DNA from: Pyrenochaeta sp. MPI-SDFR-AT-0127
Lineage: Eukaryota > Ascomycota > Dothideomycetes > Pleosporales > Cucurbitariaceae
Direction: 5' to 3'
DNA length: 64,000 nt
Assembly (NCBI GenBank): GCA_020747015.1
Contig: JAGTJM010000001.1
Location: 992,001 to 1,056,000, forward strand
The notes beneath the pieces are model-generated. The model saw only the letters and a program-made list of their open reading frames with translations, was not told the origin of the DNA and made no database searches. How positions within the stretch are numbered: the stretch's first letter is position 1; each line of letters starts with the position of its first letter. Shown piece after piece: positions 1-12,800 of the stretch. The position numbers and the translations under genes are program-made.

Positions 1-2
1 AA

Positions 3-1589
3 CGTACGCAATACATGATTGAGGTGTTATTCGAGGTCAGACGGACAAAATACAAGGAGCATCCTGCGATTAAGGAAGATTTGGACCTTGTGGAAGAGGA
101 GGACCAGATCACACACAGACACACACTAGAGGATGATCTCAAAGTTGAAGATGGGCTTAACATTTTCAAGTTCGATGCAGATTATGAGGAGCATGAAGCT
201 GAGTATCAAAAGATCAAGGCAGAGATTCTAGGAGAAGCAGAAGGCAGTGATGAAGAGTACACAGACGCATCATCCGAGGACGAGGAAGATGAGGAAGAGA
301 AGGCTATGGATATAAAGGATCAGACAAACGCTGATCTGGTCAGTCTGCGTCGAACCATCTATCTCACCATCAAGAGCAGCGGCGGGTTTGAGGAGTGTTG
401 TCACAAGCTCATGCGCATCAATCTACCACATGGCCTAGAGAATGAACTTACCACCATGATCGTGGAATGCGCTAGCCAGGAGCGGACATATGAGAAGTTC
501 TATGGCATGATCGGCGAACGCTTTTGCAAGATCAATCGTATGTGGTCCGACTTGTTCGAGGAAGGGTTTGCGCACTACTATGAGACCATTCATCGCTTCG
601 AAACCAACCGTCTCCGGATTATTGCACAATTCTTCGCTCATCTGTTAGCCTCAGATGGTATCGGCTGGCATGTCTTCACGGTCGTCAAGTTGAACGAAGA
701 AGACACAACGTCCAGCTCCCGAATATTCATCAAGATCCTTTTCGAAGAGCTACTCGCATCCCTTGGCCAGAAAGCTGTGGTAGAGCGTTTCAAAGATCCC
801 ATGCTACAGGATAGCCTTTCGGGCATCTTTCCTACGGATGCAGACGATCAGTCTAAGACGCGGTTTTCGATCAATTTCTTCACTGCAATCGGCATGGGTA
901 TACTGACAGAGGGTATGCGTGAGTGGCTTAAGAATGCTGCCCCGAAACCGAAGCCGTTGCCAGAACCAGAGAGTGACTCCGAAGATGAGAGGAGTGTGTC
1001 GAGCAGGTCAAGTTATACATCGTCGACTTACTCACGCTCACGATCAAGGTCACAGTCCCCTACGCGGAAGAGGAGGGACTCGAGGTCCAGCTCAAGAGGC
1101 CGATCATACACTCGTAGCCCGTCCCCTCGCAGGCGCGGGGGTCGTGCTCGGAACGACTCTTACAGCTCTGCGTCTCGATCTCGCTCCCCTGCTCCCCGAA
1201 GGAGGAAGAAATCGTATTCATCAAGCCGATCGCGCTCGCCAGCCCCAAAAAGAAGGGGTCGCAGCCCTTCAGACTCGCTTTCTCGCTCCCCACCGCCGAA
1301 GTCTAAGCGCCGAGGTCGAAGCCCCTCAGATTCACTGTCTCGATCTCCGTCCCCGCGACGCCGAAAATATTCTATAAGTCCTAGCCGCTCTCCTTCACCA
1401 CCATCAAGACGCAGGAGGGCGTCGAGTAGTCCCCCGCCCCAGCGGAGGAGGGATGATAGTGCACCGCCGCCAGAGAAGGAGAAGGGCAAACTGGAGGAGA
1501 GTAAAAGTCCCTACGATAGGAAAGAGAAGAGGAGATATAGTAGCTCGGTGTCGAAATCGCCGCCGCCTAGGCGAAGGAGGGACTCATAG
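3..1589 (+). CDS. cwc22: Pre-mRNA splicing factor CWC22, C-terminal part (5' end outside window)
   Basis: CWC22 is a spliceosome protein of the MIF4G/MA3 class that acts in the nucleus at the catalytic steps of splicing and recruits eIF4A3-like helicase in many eukaryotes. The reading frame is open from the first bases of the window, upstream of the first ATG at position 15, so the N-terminal MIF4G part lies outside. Visible are the end of MIF4G (EEEDQITH region), an acidic linker, an MA3 domain (about residues 105-215 counted from the ATG at 15, starting SLRRTIYLTI), a conserved segment up to GMGILTEGMREWL, and a long Arg/Ser-rich tail with repeated RSRSPSP-type units from about residue 325 to the stop. 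The RS tail is typical of splicing factors, but its length varies between species. Identity is firm from the MA3 and post-MA3 blocks. Confidence 0.93.
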   Translation, partial: RTQYMIEVLFEVRRTKYKEHPAIKEDLDLVEEEDQITHRHTLEDDLKVEDGLNIFKFDADYEEHEAEYQKIKAEILGEAEGSDEEYTDASSEDEEDEEEKAMDIKDQTNADLVSLRRTIYLTIKSSGGFEECCHKLMRINLPHGLENELTTMIVECASQERTYEKFYGMIGERFCKINRMWSDLFEEGFAHYYETIHRFETNRLRIIAQFFAHLLASDGIGWHVFTVVKLNEEDTTSSSRIFIKILFEELLASLGQKAVVERFKDPMLQDSLSGIFPTDADDQSKTRFSINFFTAIGMGILTEGMREWLKNAAPKPKPLPEPESDSEDERSVSSRSSYTSSTYSRSRSRSQSPTRKRRDSRSSSRGRSYTRSPSPRRRGGRARNDSYSSASRSRSPAPRRRKKSYSSSRSRSPAPKRRGRSPSDSLSRSPPPKSKRRGRSPSDSLSRSPSPRRRKYSISPSRSPSPPSRRRRASSSPPPQRRRDDSAPPPEKEKGKLEESKSPYDRKEKRRYSSSVSKSPPPRRRRDS

Positions 1590-2225
1590 TCTTGCAGCGT
1601 GCGTTTCGGCGAAATGGGTGTAGGTCATTCTTAGTGCGGAGGCACATTTGAAGTTGAGCAATGTTCGGGAGCAGTTGCTGGGGACTTGTATAATTAGGAT
1701 AGCATAGGTGCAAATTGAGCGATGTTTGTAGTGTACAGTGCAATCATTCAATCAGTTCCGGTTATGACTTGGCAGCCAACACACTCACACCACCGTATTC
1801 TGCGCTCTTGGTGTGCGTCTCGTCACGGTGAAGACCACACAATTCTAAGTCTGGACGCACGCCCTTGGAACTGTGGTATGACTAAGCAATTTCAGCACCA
1901 TGATGGCCGATGTTCGGCGCCCTTCGTCATGGAGTCTTTCAACATCATGGTTGCATCTTTTAGTGTGCAATGGAACACGCATCTTCGACTCCTCAGCTAC
2001 GAAGCTTCCGTTCTCGCACATTGAGCGACTTCGGCTCTTCTTACGAGGCACCCCCGCAATTGAGATTATACATAACCTCTTTAACTGTCTGCTAATAATC
2101 CTTGGGATTGATAAAGCTTCCCCATAAAATCGAACCTCCTCTATTACATTGCTACATAATTTCTTTCTCTGATCTTTACATTTTTGTAGACAGATCTTAG
2201 CCTCCACGCTTCCGTCGTCCTTACC
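1590..2225. other. Intergenic region between CWC22 and the methyltransferase gene
   Basis: No conserved reading frame is seen. The 3' untranslated region of CWC22 and the promoter of the downstream methyltransferase must both lie here. The last 120 bases before the methyltransferase ATG are pyrimidine-rich, as is common upstream of fungal start codons. Confidence 0.5.
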
Positions 2226-3110
2226 ATGACATCTGGTCAGTACTTGCATGGTCACCATGCCTCGGTGCTCCGATCGCACAGCTGGCGAACGGTCGAGAAC
2301 TCATGTCCGCATCTTCTTCCGTACCTGAACAATACATCCGCCAAGATTCTCGATGTCGGCTGTGGTCCTGGTACAATCACAGTAGACCTAGCTACTCGTG
2401 TACCGCAAGGCTTCGTCTATGCAATCGATCCTTCCGCCGAGGTCATCGAGAAGGCCAAGAAACACGCAAAAGAAAAGGGCGTCATGAATGTGCGCTTTGA
2501 AGTCGGCGACATCTTCAATTGGGACAAATTAGATGGTGTGACAGAAGCAGGCTTCGACATTGTACACGCGCATCAGGTGTTACAACATCTTCAAGACCCC
2601 CTCGGGGCCATGATAGAGATGAAACGTCTTGTAAAGCCTGGTGGTGTCCTTGCTGTTCGCGACTGCGACTATTCTGCCATGAACTGTACGCAGCATGTAT
2701 CAAGTAAGATGTGAGACAATACTGATTCTATGACTACACTAGGGTATCCAGAACATCCCGGTATGCAACAGTGGAAGGATCTCTATATTAATGTTGCTCT
2801 TGGGTTGAGAGCACATCCGAATATTGGGAAGAGGCTGCATGCTGTAGCTCTACAAGCTGGCTTTCCCCGAAATGATATTGACGCTAGCGTAGCAGCTTGG
2901 ACGTTTAGCACGCCGGAAGAGAGGGAGTTCTGGTGCCAACTGTGGGCTGAGAGAACAGTCAAGAGCGACTACAAGCAGAGAGCTCTGGATAGCGGATTCG
3001 CCAATGAGCAGGACCTTGAAGCAATAGCCGCGACATGGAGGGAGATGGAGCAAAAAGAGGACGGTTGGTTCGCTGTAATCAACGGCCAGATTATTTGTCA
3101 CGTTAGGTAG
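2226..3110 (+). CDS. Class I SAM-dependent methyltransferase (UbiE/Methyltransf_11 type), 2 exons
   Basis: Predicted 275-residue methyltransferase that transfers a methyl group from S-adenosylmethionine; the substrate cannot be read from the sequence. Exons are 2226-2685 and 2743-3110. The 57 nt GT-AG intron restores a smooth reading (SAMN-WYPEHPG across the junction), and the coding length is a multiple of three. SAM-binding motif I is ILDVGCGPGT at about residues 41-50. The strand-2 acidic residue is in YAIDPS (Asp68), GD at about 95-96 fits motif II, and FDIVHAHQVLQHL is the post-motif segment that follows. The C-terminal half (EEREFWCQLWAERT, then ALDSGFANEQDLEAI) matches the common fungal small-molecule methyltransferase layout. 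No signal peptide or membrane segment is seen, so it is probably cytosolic. Annotators often call such genes UbiE-like, but a role in ubiquinone synthesis is not supported. Confidence 0.88.
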
Positions 3111-3487
3111 GAATGCTGCCGGTATTCGAAAGCATCCTTGACACTGTTATCGGGCGTATGTCTTCCCTCCTGATCTTCCTCATTCGCACCACGACACCCT
3201 CAACACCGCGCCCTCCACATAGACACCACACTTCTCCCACGCTCCTAATTGACCGATCCAATTGCGAAACCCAGCGCCTTTACCGCGCGCCCGTCATCTG
3301 ACTACGCATGCATTAGCTCCCTAGCCTTGCCGGAGCTGCCTGGTGCTGCAGAAGCTTCTTATATCAACCCCACTTACCCCTCCAACCTCACCTATCTCAC
3401 CCAGAACGCTCATACCACCAAACCACAGCTCCGACAATTCCCATCAGAAATTTCCAGAAATCATTTGAGAGAACGAAAGCAGACAAA

Positions 3488-3666
3488 ATGCAATTCACCA
3501 CGGTCCTCGTCGATAACAGCCATAATGACTGCCCGAAGTGCGGCGCAGGAATCAGCGATGGCTCCAAGACTTGTGGATCTTGCGGCAGCGTATGTTTAGA
3601 GTGATCTACTATTGTTGGGTACGTATGAGAGCATGCTAATACTGGCCACAGTCCTGCCCCGTCTAA
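3488..3666 (+). CDS. Tiny Cys-rich, zinc-ribbon-like protein of 38 residues, 2 exons
   Basis: A very small spliced gene below usual ORF cut-offs. Exon 1 is 3488-3589 and exon 2 is 3652-3666. The 62 nt intron has a GTATGT donor, a GCTAAT branch site and a CACAG acceptor. Both intron boundaries fall between codons, and the frame closes with TAA. The product starts MQFTTVLVD and carries five cysteines in the pattern CPKCG-x9-CGSCGSSC (Cys15, 18, 29, 32, 36), ending in Pro-Val. The paired CxxC knuckles suggest a zinc ribbon or a metallothionein-like metal binder. The ATG sits in an AAA-ATG context after a pyrimidine- and A-rich leader. I recall similar short conserved hypothetical proteins in ascomycetes, but the function is unknown. 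Without the intron the frame would end at VCLE, losing the last cysteine pattern. Confidence 0.72.
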
Positions 3667-5467
3667 GTTACATATTTGGCATGCAGGGCGTTGTTGGTGA
3701 GGCAAACGGGTAGGATATCATCAAGGCAGCATATGCGGCGGCATGGACTTGAAACGGAGTCAGTACGGAAGTGGGCTGGATCTGACGTGGTCACAATGTG
3801 AATAATGGCGTTCACTAGGTTATGACGAATGGAATTGATATTCTTTGTGGCTTCTAGCTCTGTGCGTAAACCCACGGTGAGAGATGACTACGACAATCAC
3901 CTAGTCAAATAATGCAACACAAAGACCTCACCATAAACATCACTGCTGGGGCTAATTCTTACACGCATGTAGTACTATTTCATTCACAGTCTTTCTGGCT
4001 CCTTACAGCAGAACAGTCAGAACTGTTCACCCAAGAGCCAAGAGGACACGCCTGGTCAGGAAGATTAACACTAAGTCCACCTAGCCTTGCATGTTAAGGT
4101 ACACTTCACATTAATCATGTCCTGCATCCTAAGATTACAACATCCTATCCTCCTTGCCATAGTCGCCATCCAGAATGTCGAGAACAGGCAGCCCATCTTT
4201 ATTCATACCGTAGCTCGAACGGTGTTTTGTTTGACTGCTAGTATTGGTACGACTCTTACCTTAGAGTTACACGGTGAACAGTTTTATGTTTTTCTTGCTT
4301 TGAGCTGAGTCATGCCATCAGACACTCGTAGAGCAATGAGTCACAGATCCACGGATAATACTAGTGTTATGCTATCGATTTCAACCCGACAGAACCCTCC
4401 AATGACTTAGCGGTACTGACTGACTATTTTCCAGCATCGTTGTTGCATATCAAACGAGTACTATCATAATTGTACCAGTATCAAATTGGGAATGAAAGTC
4501 ATCGCAACTTCGCCATGACACCATTTCCAAAGAAAGAGTATACTCAAAGAAGGAGTAAAGATGACCATATTGATGAGATAAATCTATGTAGATAAAAATA
4601 AACCCTCAATTCCGCAGGCAACAGTAGCTGGAGTCTCGGCCTCGTTATGAATAAGGCCCTTGTGCTTTCTGTGATCGAAATTCATTACTAGAATGCTGCA
4701 CAGTTAGCCGACCTAACTAGCTAGCAATGTTGAATTGCCTCTGTGTGCCACGAATACACTTTAATCGAAAGGATGGGAAGATGGCCCAACAGTGGAGGTG
4801 TGTTAAAGTGGACCTGGAAGCAAAGACTACGACCGTAAAGAGTGATTAGAGGCTGTAGAGGCTGAGACTAATGAATAAACCCAAAGAAAGTACGACTTTG
4901 GTGGTATTGCAAACCATGTCTGTCGATCGAGAAGGAGTATATATTATGCGATCATAGGATGTCGAGACATGACCCAATTCTGAGCTCTCAATAAATCTTG
5001 ATTGTCTAGCCGCGCACACTCCTTTCATCAACCTATCATTCAATTTGTGGTTATGTAGCAACACACATGGCAGGTACAAGACTTGGCATTGTTACTGTAA
5101 TGTCCAGGTCTGAAATATGACACAGCCACATGCAAAGACCATGTGTCAGCTTCACTTATTGACAGAAAATCTACAATGAAAATACGTTCATATTGGAAAG
5201 ATCGGCTCGACTACACCCCGTTGCTAAATTATAGGGTAGCTATCGCCTCAAACAGAACCGGGTATCGAGTAACGAATAGACAATGACGCTATCCCTCCAA
5301 AATTTCCAGTGCGCCGAACTGAGGACCGCAGACAGTCATAAAACTCCATCATGACTTTTACCCCTCCTTGCCCGTATGTGCCATATGCCTACATCTTAAT
5401 ATGTATCAAATAGCACCTCTTACCGTGAGGCCCTATGACCTCCCGTAGAGCTTTCTTGACCGTCCTC
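3667..5467. other. Gene-poor, AT-rich intergenic stretch
   Basis: About 1.8 kb without a convincing coding region on either strand. Open frames are all below 95 codons, lack family similarity and have no consistent splice signals. The 3' end of the MARVEL gene on the minus strand marks its right border. Confidence 0.5.
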
Positions 5468-6044
5468 CTAGTATCCCTTCCTCATACGCAAAAATGTCAA
5501 CAGAGCAGACGCAGCGAGTAAAGCAGCAATAAGGAACATGAACACAAAATCTGCCTGGCTTTCCCTGCAGTGTGACACTATCTTGTCCGGATCACTGAAC
5601 CAGTAGCAGGTTTCCTTGTCGATGCATCCTCCATTGAGCATATCGTTGCGAACCAACTTGTTGGCGTTTTCCAGGCTTCCATCATCTTTGCACTGAGCGC
5701 CCTTCATTTTGATGGCCATGAGCTTTGTGTCAAAAGTTAGCAACAGCATCATTAGTGAATGTTGGAAAGGATTGACTTACAATGCCGCCAGCAACATTTA
5801 TGATCGCCACGAGACCATCAATGATAAGGCCTATGGTGCCTTCCAAGAAGGTTACCCAGCTCGCCGCAATACCCAGTAAAGCGCCTACAATCGAGACACC
5901 ACCTACAAATGCGGCAAACCCTAGAGTCGCTGGGAGGTTGCCCCAATGGTGATCGCGTATCAATGAGACTGACAGCCCGAGAACGATAATGGCGAACAAG
6001 AACTGGAAACCGCGCACGACGAAATTGATGATAGGATTCGACAT
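5468..6044 (-). CDS. MARVEL-domain four-helix membrane protein, 2 exons
   Basis: Predicted 172-residue integral membrane protein. Exons on the minus strand are 6044-5781 and 5722-5468. The 58 nt intron has a GTAAGT donor and a GCTAAC branch site and joins in phase 0 (VAGGI-LMAIKMKGAQC). Four hydrophobic segments are seen: residues about 8-28 (VRGFQFLFAIIVLGLSVSLI), 40-62, 68-92, and near the C-terminus (VFMFLIAALLAASALLTFL). A Cys-rich loop with CKDDGSLENANK and CIDKETCYW lies between helices 3 and 4, and a basic tail follows. This layout is that of fungal MARVEL proteins, a group that includes Nce102-like eisosome and sphingolipid-linked proteins. The exact role here is unknown; plasma-membrane organisation is the likely area. 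Confidence 0.85.
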
Positions 6045-6806
6045 GTTGCTATACGGTGCGAAGAGCAGTTTTGTGGTTTAGGAATCGGCAACTTTGGGGC
6101 ACGTAGCAGAGGTCTTTCTGTTATGCTGACAGGTCTGAAGGCAGATGAAGAGGACAAAAGAAGCTCACTCTATTTAAGTCGAGGCCAGTTATTTGTGTAA
6201 CATAAAGGCTGCGCTTTTGCACTCTGCCACGTTGATTTGGCCCCATTTTCAGGCGCCCTCAGACAGTCACATCGTCAACTCCGGCACATGAGGCAGAAAT
6301 TAGGCAGCACAGCCTCACGATCAGCCATTTCTGCACTCGGTTTCCTGTTGATGCAGGTTCAGGCCTCCCAAACTAACTCAATACTCAATACAGACTGCTG
6401 CTGCCTTGGAAGCACTAGGTGACCATGGACCAATTAAACCAGCGCGAGATGCTAAATCGATAGAAAACAACGATACGTTTTTGAGGTGCTCAGTGTCTGA
6501 AAGTGGGTTTTAGTGACTCATGTTTGTGATATGGGAAAGGGCTAGGGTTGCTCACCGGAAATTTTTAGATTAAATTCAGGGACCCGAGCTCGTAACGTGA
6601 GCTTAATGGATACCGACAGGTCAAGGTTGGGCGAAGCGCGCACATCGCCCCATTATTATTAGCCGCCCATACGATATGCTAGCTAACTGAAGAACAAATA
6701 GTCGTCAGTCAATCACTCCACACCGCTCAGATGTCGTGAAAGTTTCGCTGTAAATTCTTTGCACTGCCATGAAAATATTCTAACCCAGCCTTTCTATGCT
6801 CAACGG
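6045..6806. other. Intergenic region between MARVEL gene and separase 3' end
   Basis: About 760 bases holding the promoter of the MARVEL gene and the 3' untranslated region of separase, both transcribed leftward. No supported coding region or repeat is seen. Confidence 0.5.
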
Positions 6807-9800
6807 TCACTCTAGATACACTGGAATGCCGTAGACAACGGCAGCAGCCCCATTCAAGTATCTCAACACACATGACTTCCTTGCATCCTTCACTGCCTCA
6901 TCTAAAGCGACTCTTGTCTGGAGATCACCGTAAAGATGCATCCCTTCACCAACCACTTCCTTGCCCTTCTTTCCATTTCGTGCATTTCCTGGTCCGTTCG
7001 TACTATCCACCTCGCTCACTAACTGCGCAACTCTGCCTTTACCCTTTACTTTCCTTGCAGGTGTCTTCACCGGCGTCTTAGGTAGGTGATGATCCTCTTG
7101 TTGCACAGGCCACAATCCCCACAACTCGCCTGCTTTCACAGCAAGGCGATCGCAGTCTTTGTCAGTGACGTCCCAGAGCATACCGACCACAGCAGGTGCA
7201 CCAGCAGTGAGGTATGAGGCTAGCATACCAGACAACTCGTAAATGCCATTTTCCGTGAGATGTACTGATGAGCAGCCAAAGAGAAGTGTTGTCGCACAGC
7301 CAGGCCTCCTGTCCTGTTCGTTTTGCTGACTCGAGTAAAGACGTCGAATTGACTTTGATTTGACGTATTGTGCGCCGCTACCGTGACCAAAGTAAAGTAA
7401 TAAATCTTTCTCTCCTAGAGAATCTTCAAACTCTTTCTCAGATGGTGTGCGGTTGGCGATATGGTTCCAGGGCCCTTGGAGCTTGTCTAGTCGTGGCTTG
7501 ATCGTCTTCAGGGTGTGAGACAAGTCGCCGGACGGGTTGAGGATGCTCGACCCGCCAGCATCGACGCATATATAGTGTCCAGGAGAAGCATTTAGTTGAG
7601 TACGGGAGGCTCGTGCAGCTTGAAGTCGTTCGCGCAAAGCAGCAAGCGAAGGAAGCCGTGAGATGGAGAGTTGATCTAAACAAGGCAGCGACTCCCAAGG
7701 AAAAGCATGCAAATTCTTATCCAGGACAAGTATTGTGTGTCGGTTGGCATTTTCAATCTTATGGGATGCGCTATGGTATGCACGTAGCGCGTCACTCGTC
7801 TCCACGACTATCGCGTCGAAGTCAATCTCGTCGTAGGCATTGCGCTCACCATTAAGCTGAAGAATGTCAACGACGAAGTAGATAAGATCCATGAGGGCTT
7901 CATCTAGATCGACCTCTTCGTTAGTAGCATCGCCGAGCCCGATGAACAGCTCCAGGACTTGCGTGTCGAGAACAGGACGCTTCTGCTGAGTTTTCTTCCT
8001 ACGTGAAGGCAAATGCTGATTTAGGATGTTGTCCAAAGACTTTCGAAAGCGTGCGAGTAGAGCAGGCTGCCTGTCGTGTTGCGAGAAGATTCCTTTGAAA
8101 CCACCCAGCCAAATATTCTCCATATTGATGAGCAGCTCATGAAGTCGTGTGTCGAGAGCCTCGCGCTCAGTCCACCATTGTTGTCGAGCTTCCCTCGAAG
8201 TCATGTCCTTGGCAGTCTTCGTACTGAAGTCACTCAATTCGATGATTTCATCGAAATCTCTTTTGCCATCTTCGAACGAAAATACTTCTTCATCTAAATC
8301 GCGAGAAGCGTGGCGCGCCAGTGGTAAGCGCAGCACGAAGGGAGATAGACCGCTCTCATAACGCGTAATGTACAGCTCATCGCGTGTCTCATTCAACGAC
8401 AGAGATAGAGCAGCCCATGTTTTTGGAATAATATCGATATACGCTTTCTGGAACTCTAACACTGATGAAATGGCAGTTCTTGATGGGGTGGTTACAGGCC
8501 ACTGCAAGTATTCGTCGCGCGTCATCTGTTCTTTTTCTGCTTCAATGGATTCTTGTGAAAGCAAAAGTGAATTACATTTGGGAATTTCTGCTCCTGATTA
8601 GCTTATACTAAGGGGGTTTTGGAATGCACGCACCACTCATGTAGGCTGCGTACAGCGGATGAAGCGAACCATGTAGCTCTGATCCAGAGACTGCTGATAA
8701 CAAGACGGTGACATGGCCTAATGCCATGGAGATCTGTTGGAACAAGTGATTCGACCTATTGGTGGCAGATAGTCCATGTGCTTCCACAAGACGATCTCGA
8801 GCATCACGTAAAGTATGCACGAAATCCTCTTTGGACAGCTTCTTTGCTCGGCCGCCCTTGGTTGTAGTTGAAGGGGCCAGAGCTGTGCGCTTCACTTGCG
8901 GTTCCTCGGGCAAAATTCGTTCTTTAGAGCCAATAGCGGGAAAGGCAATAGTAGATTCTGGCAGCGTATTTACGGTGAAGTCTTCGGCAATTTGCTTAAC
9001 ACTTTGTGCTAAGCTTGTTTTATATGCCGCCCACATATGTGAGATCTCTTGGTTCATACCATATTGAATTTTCTCAGCCTGTCCAAGCAAATCCAATGCT
9101 GTGGTAAGATCATCCAGTAGAATATGTGTGAGTACTTCGCGGTCCATTATATTAGTTCGCATGATGGATAGAACGGAACATTCAGTGGCAATGCCCGAGG
9201 CGTTTGGGTTTGCAGGTATTGCGACTTGACGTTTGAATTTTGCACCTGCATCTATAGCCGTTGCGGTACTGTTTTTTGGTCTAGCCTTCATTCCAGGTTT
9301 TGAAACAGTTCGAGTGGTTTTAGCTGCAGGTTTGCGACCTCTGGTAGTCTGTTTTGCTTTGGATATTTGGGTGGTGTCGGTTGTGTCCAGGGCCATGTTC
9401 GAGATATGTTTGGTTAGCGAATCAACTGATGGTAAAATGGTGTCTAGAGATGTGATATAAGATGGCGAACTGAGCTCTTCTAGGAGCTGCTTCAAGGTAT
9501 AGTATGAAGCAACCTCTTCATCATATTGCCCGTTGCTATGATGTAGCCGAGCAAGCGCTGAGTGATAGCCTACCACTGATAGACATCTACGTGAGGAAAC
9601 GTGATCAATAGATTTGAGGGTGGCCTCGGCTTTGTCAGTTCTCCCACTCTGAGCCCAGCAATCTGCCCGCCAGCTAGCATTGTCAGTTATAAGTGTTGGT
9701 GACTGGGTCGCTGAAGCTACTTTCTCCGCCTGCTCGGCAACGAATATAGCCTCTTGTAGCAGTCCTTGATGGGCATAGATTTGTGAGTGCTGCATCAGTG

Positions 9801-12800
9801 CGCGATATAATGCAGGCACCAAAGACCAGAAAGCAGCACCGTTAAGCGCATCGTGTGTGACAGACGTGACAAGTGGCATTCCTTTGTTGTTGCGCATGGA
9901 ACTCAACGGATCAAATGCCACCCGACTCGCACCCTCAAAATCTGATTCGGTATCATTGGTAGTAGTGCCCTTCTTAGCATTGGCTGTTGACTCTAGTGCG
10001 GCCCAAATTCGACGATTGAGTATGACACACTGTTTTGCATGGCGGGCGGCTTCCTTGTATGAGCCATTGGTGGTTGATAATAGTGCATAGACATAGGATG
10101 CATCTGCCAATATCCTGTTGAAACGTACTCTGCCGGAGAGAGTGGTCGAAGGTTTCGCTAGGCTCATAAATTGGTGGTCCAGAAGGGTGATAGAGCGAGC
10201 ATCAGACATGATCGTTGCGCTGGTGGTGTTAGCAGAGACCTGAATGTATGTTTCAAGCTGGACTTTGTTTACCATTTTGCGACATTACCAATTCCCAAGA
10301 GATACTCGGCGTAACCCATGTGCCATCGTAACCTAGCTTCAGTCGAGGTAGTCTGTTGTTGGACCAAAGGCTCAGCTTTGGCGAAAGACAGCCCGGCCTT
10401 TCCAGTGTATCCAAGGTGCAGAAATTGCAAGCCTAGTGCACACAAAGCAGTTACAAGATCTGATGTGTCTGAACTTCTTTGTAGTTCGATCACCTTTACT
10501 ACAAGATGCAGAATCGGCAGCGCAAGATATTCCTCGCCTTTGGCGTTGAGGAACTCGACACTGACCTGAATCTCTTGTAACCAGTCCTCGACGTTGTCTA
10601 CATGACTAGTCAAGGATTCCCATGACGCAGCTGATTCAACGAGAGACTCCCACGTTGAAAAGCATTCCCGAAAAGTTGATGTAAGCGGAATTGGCTGCTG
10701 CATCGACAATTTGAGATTATGCAACGCTTTCAGATGGCCTGCAAACATCATTAGGCCTGCATCTTCAGAGCTCGAAACTGTAGCCAAATCCGTGATTGGC
10801 ACATCCATTCGTGTAAACTCTTTGGACAAGATGTCCGGGTAGCTCTGGGAGAGATGAAGAAGAGTGATAGATAGCCTCAAACGTCGAAGTGGATGAGTTT
10901 CCGGTGTGTAAATCTCATATAATCGCTCCGCCAGTGAGACTACTGAATTGTTAAGCATGGAATCCCATTGTCGATTCCTGGTCAAAGTCCGCAGATAGAG
11001 TGCCAATTGCCACTCCAACAAGGCACCTCTGACCCCAGCCTGGAGCTTATCATCGTCATAGAATGCCAATTCACTTGCATCTCGAATGCTGTACTTCAAG
11101 AACGATCGATGGTATGCCTTCAGTACCCTGGCGAGGGTTTGCAGCTGCTCATCATGATTGAAAATCTCAATCAGAGAGTATCTCGCCGCACGATCGTTTA
11201 TGAGTTGAGTAGTGGTCGGGTTGATATAACTCTGGATACACTGTGCAAAAGCCTTCCGAGAACATTCCGCGCGGTCCAGATCTCCCAGTGATTCTCCAAG
11301 TTGTTCGAGCTTCATTGAAAGATGTGCAGATTCTCTGTCGACTTGTGATCTTGGCTGAATGAGATCGATTGAACGTTGCATGGCCGTAATCATGCATTCC
11401 AAATCCATACCCTCTTTCCGTAGTTGTACATGCATGGTCCAATAAGCGTTCGAGAGCTTGACGATACACGACTGGATGAGTTGGCTCTCCTGTGAATCAG
11501 TCGTCGTCGTAACGTTATTTTCTTGCTCGAACCCTTGCAAGATGTGCGAGCACTCTTGAAGCAACGCATCCAGCTCTTTCCATTGAACTTCCGACCCGAT
11601 CTTCCGTTTGCAGCAGGACAATACAGAATCTACTATGCTCTTCAAGCATTTCCGAACTAAATTGCTTCTGTCATTTCTTCGAAGTTGCGCCTTTGCGTTG
11701 TTTCCGTCTTCGAGCCTCGGGCCAACAAACCTGGCCGAGAAGTGTACGCTGGAAGCGATAACAGTGAATGTTTTTTCTTCGATCGATAAACTCGCAGGCA
11801 GATCTACAGCCTTCGAAAGATGTGCCACGAGGAGTCTTGTCGCAGTGCGTCTCAGCCCATTCACTTCCATGAAGAGAGATTCCAAATCTAACGACGAGCC
11901 ACCAAAACTTCCTTTCAAGGCGTCAAGTGCATTCGTGATTGCCTCTTCCAAACCGGTTGTACTGGCACCTTTTATAGATGCATCCATGGAGACAGTCGCG
12001 ATTCGAATGATTTTGGCTGTGTGCTTTGGTGTAGATGCACCAGAAGCTAGGGCAGTATGCGAAGATCCTAACCAGCGAAGTGCCTCGTTGGGCAATCCTG
12101 CAGCTTGTGCAAGAGAACATAGGGTCTTTGTGATTGCCGCAGCGCGCTCCGGTTCGTCGCATCCACGTGTGCCAGGGTCGGGACGTTGCTCTACCAGTTC
12201 CATGTATAAAGACTCCGCCAATCGGTACTGCTTAGATGGCGAGAGTTGAGACCTACGAGCAAATGCAATTACACATTTTGAGAATGGCTCCAACAGCTCC
12301 TGCTCTGTACTCCCTTGATGTTGGGCCAGAGTCCACCATTGCTTCCGAAGTGTGAATGCCAAGTGTTGGAGGAGAAGAACAGTATCTGGGGACGGTTGAA
12401 ACTGGCTGGCATCGTCCGCACTCGAAACGCTCGGGCATAGGGCAAGTAGTGTCTGCGCAAGAGATTCGAGCTGTCTAGCTGCTTTGATTTGGCCATTGGT
12501 GGTCTTTGCGAGATGCCAAATCAAGTTGGCGGCCGATGAAGGATTGGACAACTTCAAAAACTCCCAAGCGGCTTCGATCATCCGAGGCTTTTTGAGTTTT
12601 GCGATAATCCGCAATGTGTATGTTTGGAAACTTGCAATGATTGGCAGGGCAGGACTGTCCAGAGCAATCGTTCCAAAATCCAACAGTGTTGCCAGACTCT
12701 CCTTTTCCGTATTGGCTCCGCGTTGAGGACGGGCTTTGGCGTTTTCTGGCGCCGGTCCTCTCTTTCCAGCGTCATGGCCTAGGTATCTGTCCAATCTCTT

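Noticed and set aside
919..1377. Second long frame overlapping the RS tail of CWC22
   Set aside because: It is a shadow of the repetitive Arg/Ser codons and has no family similarity.
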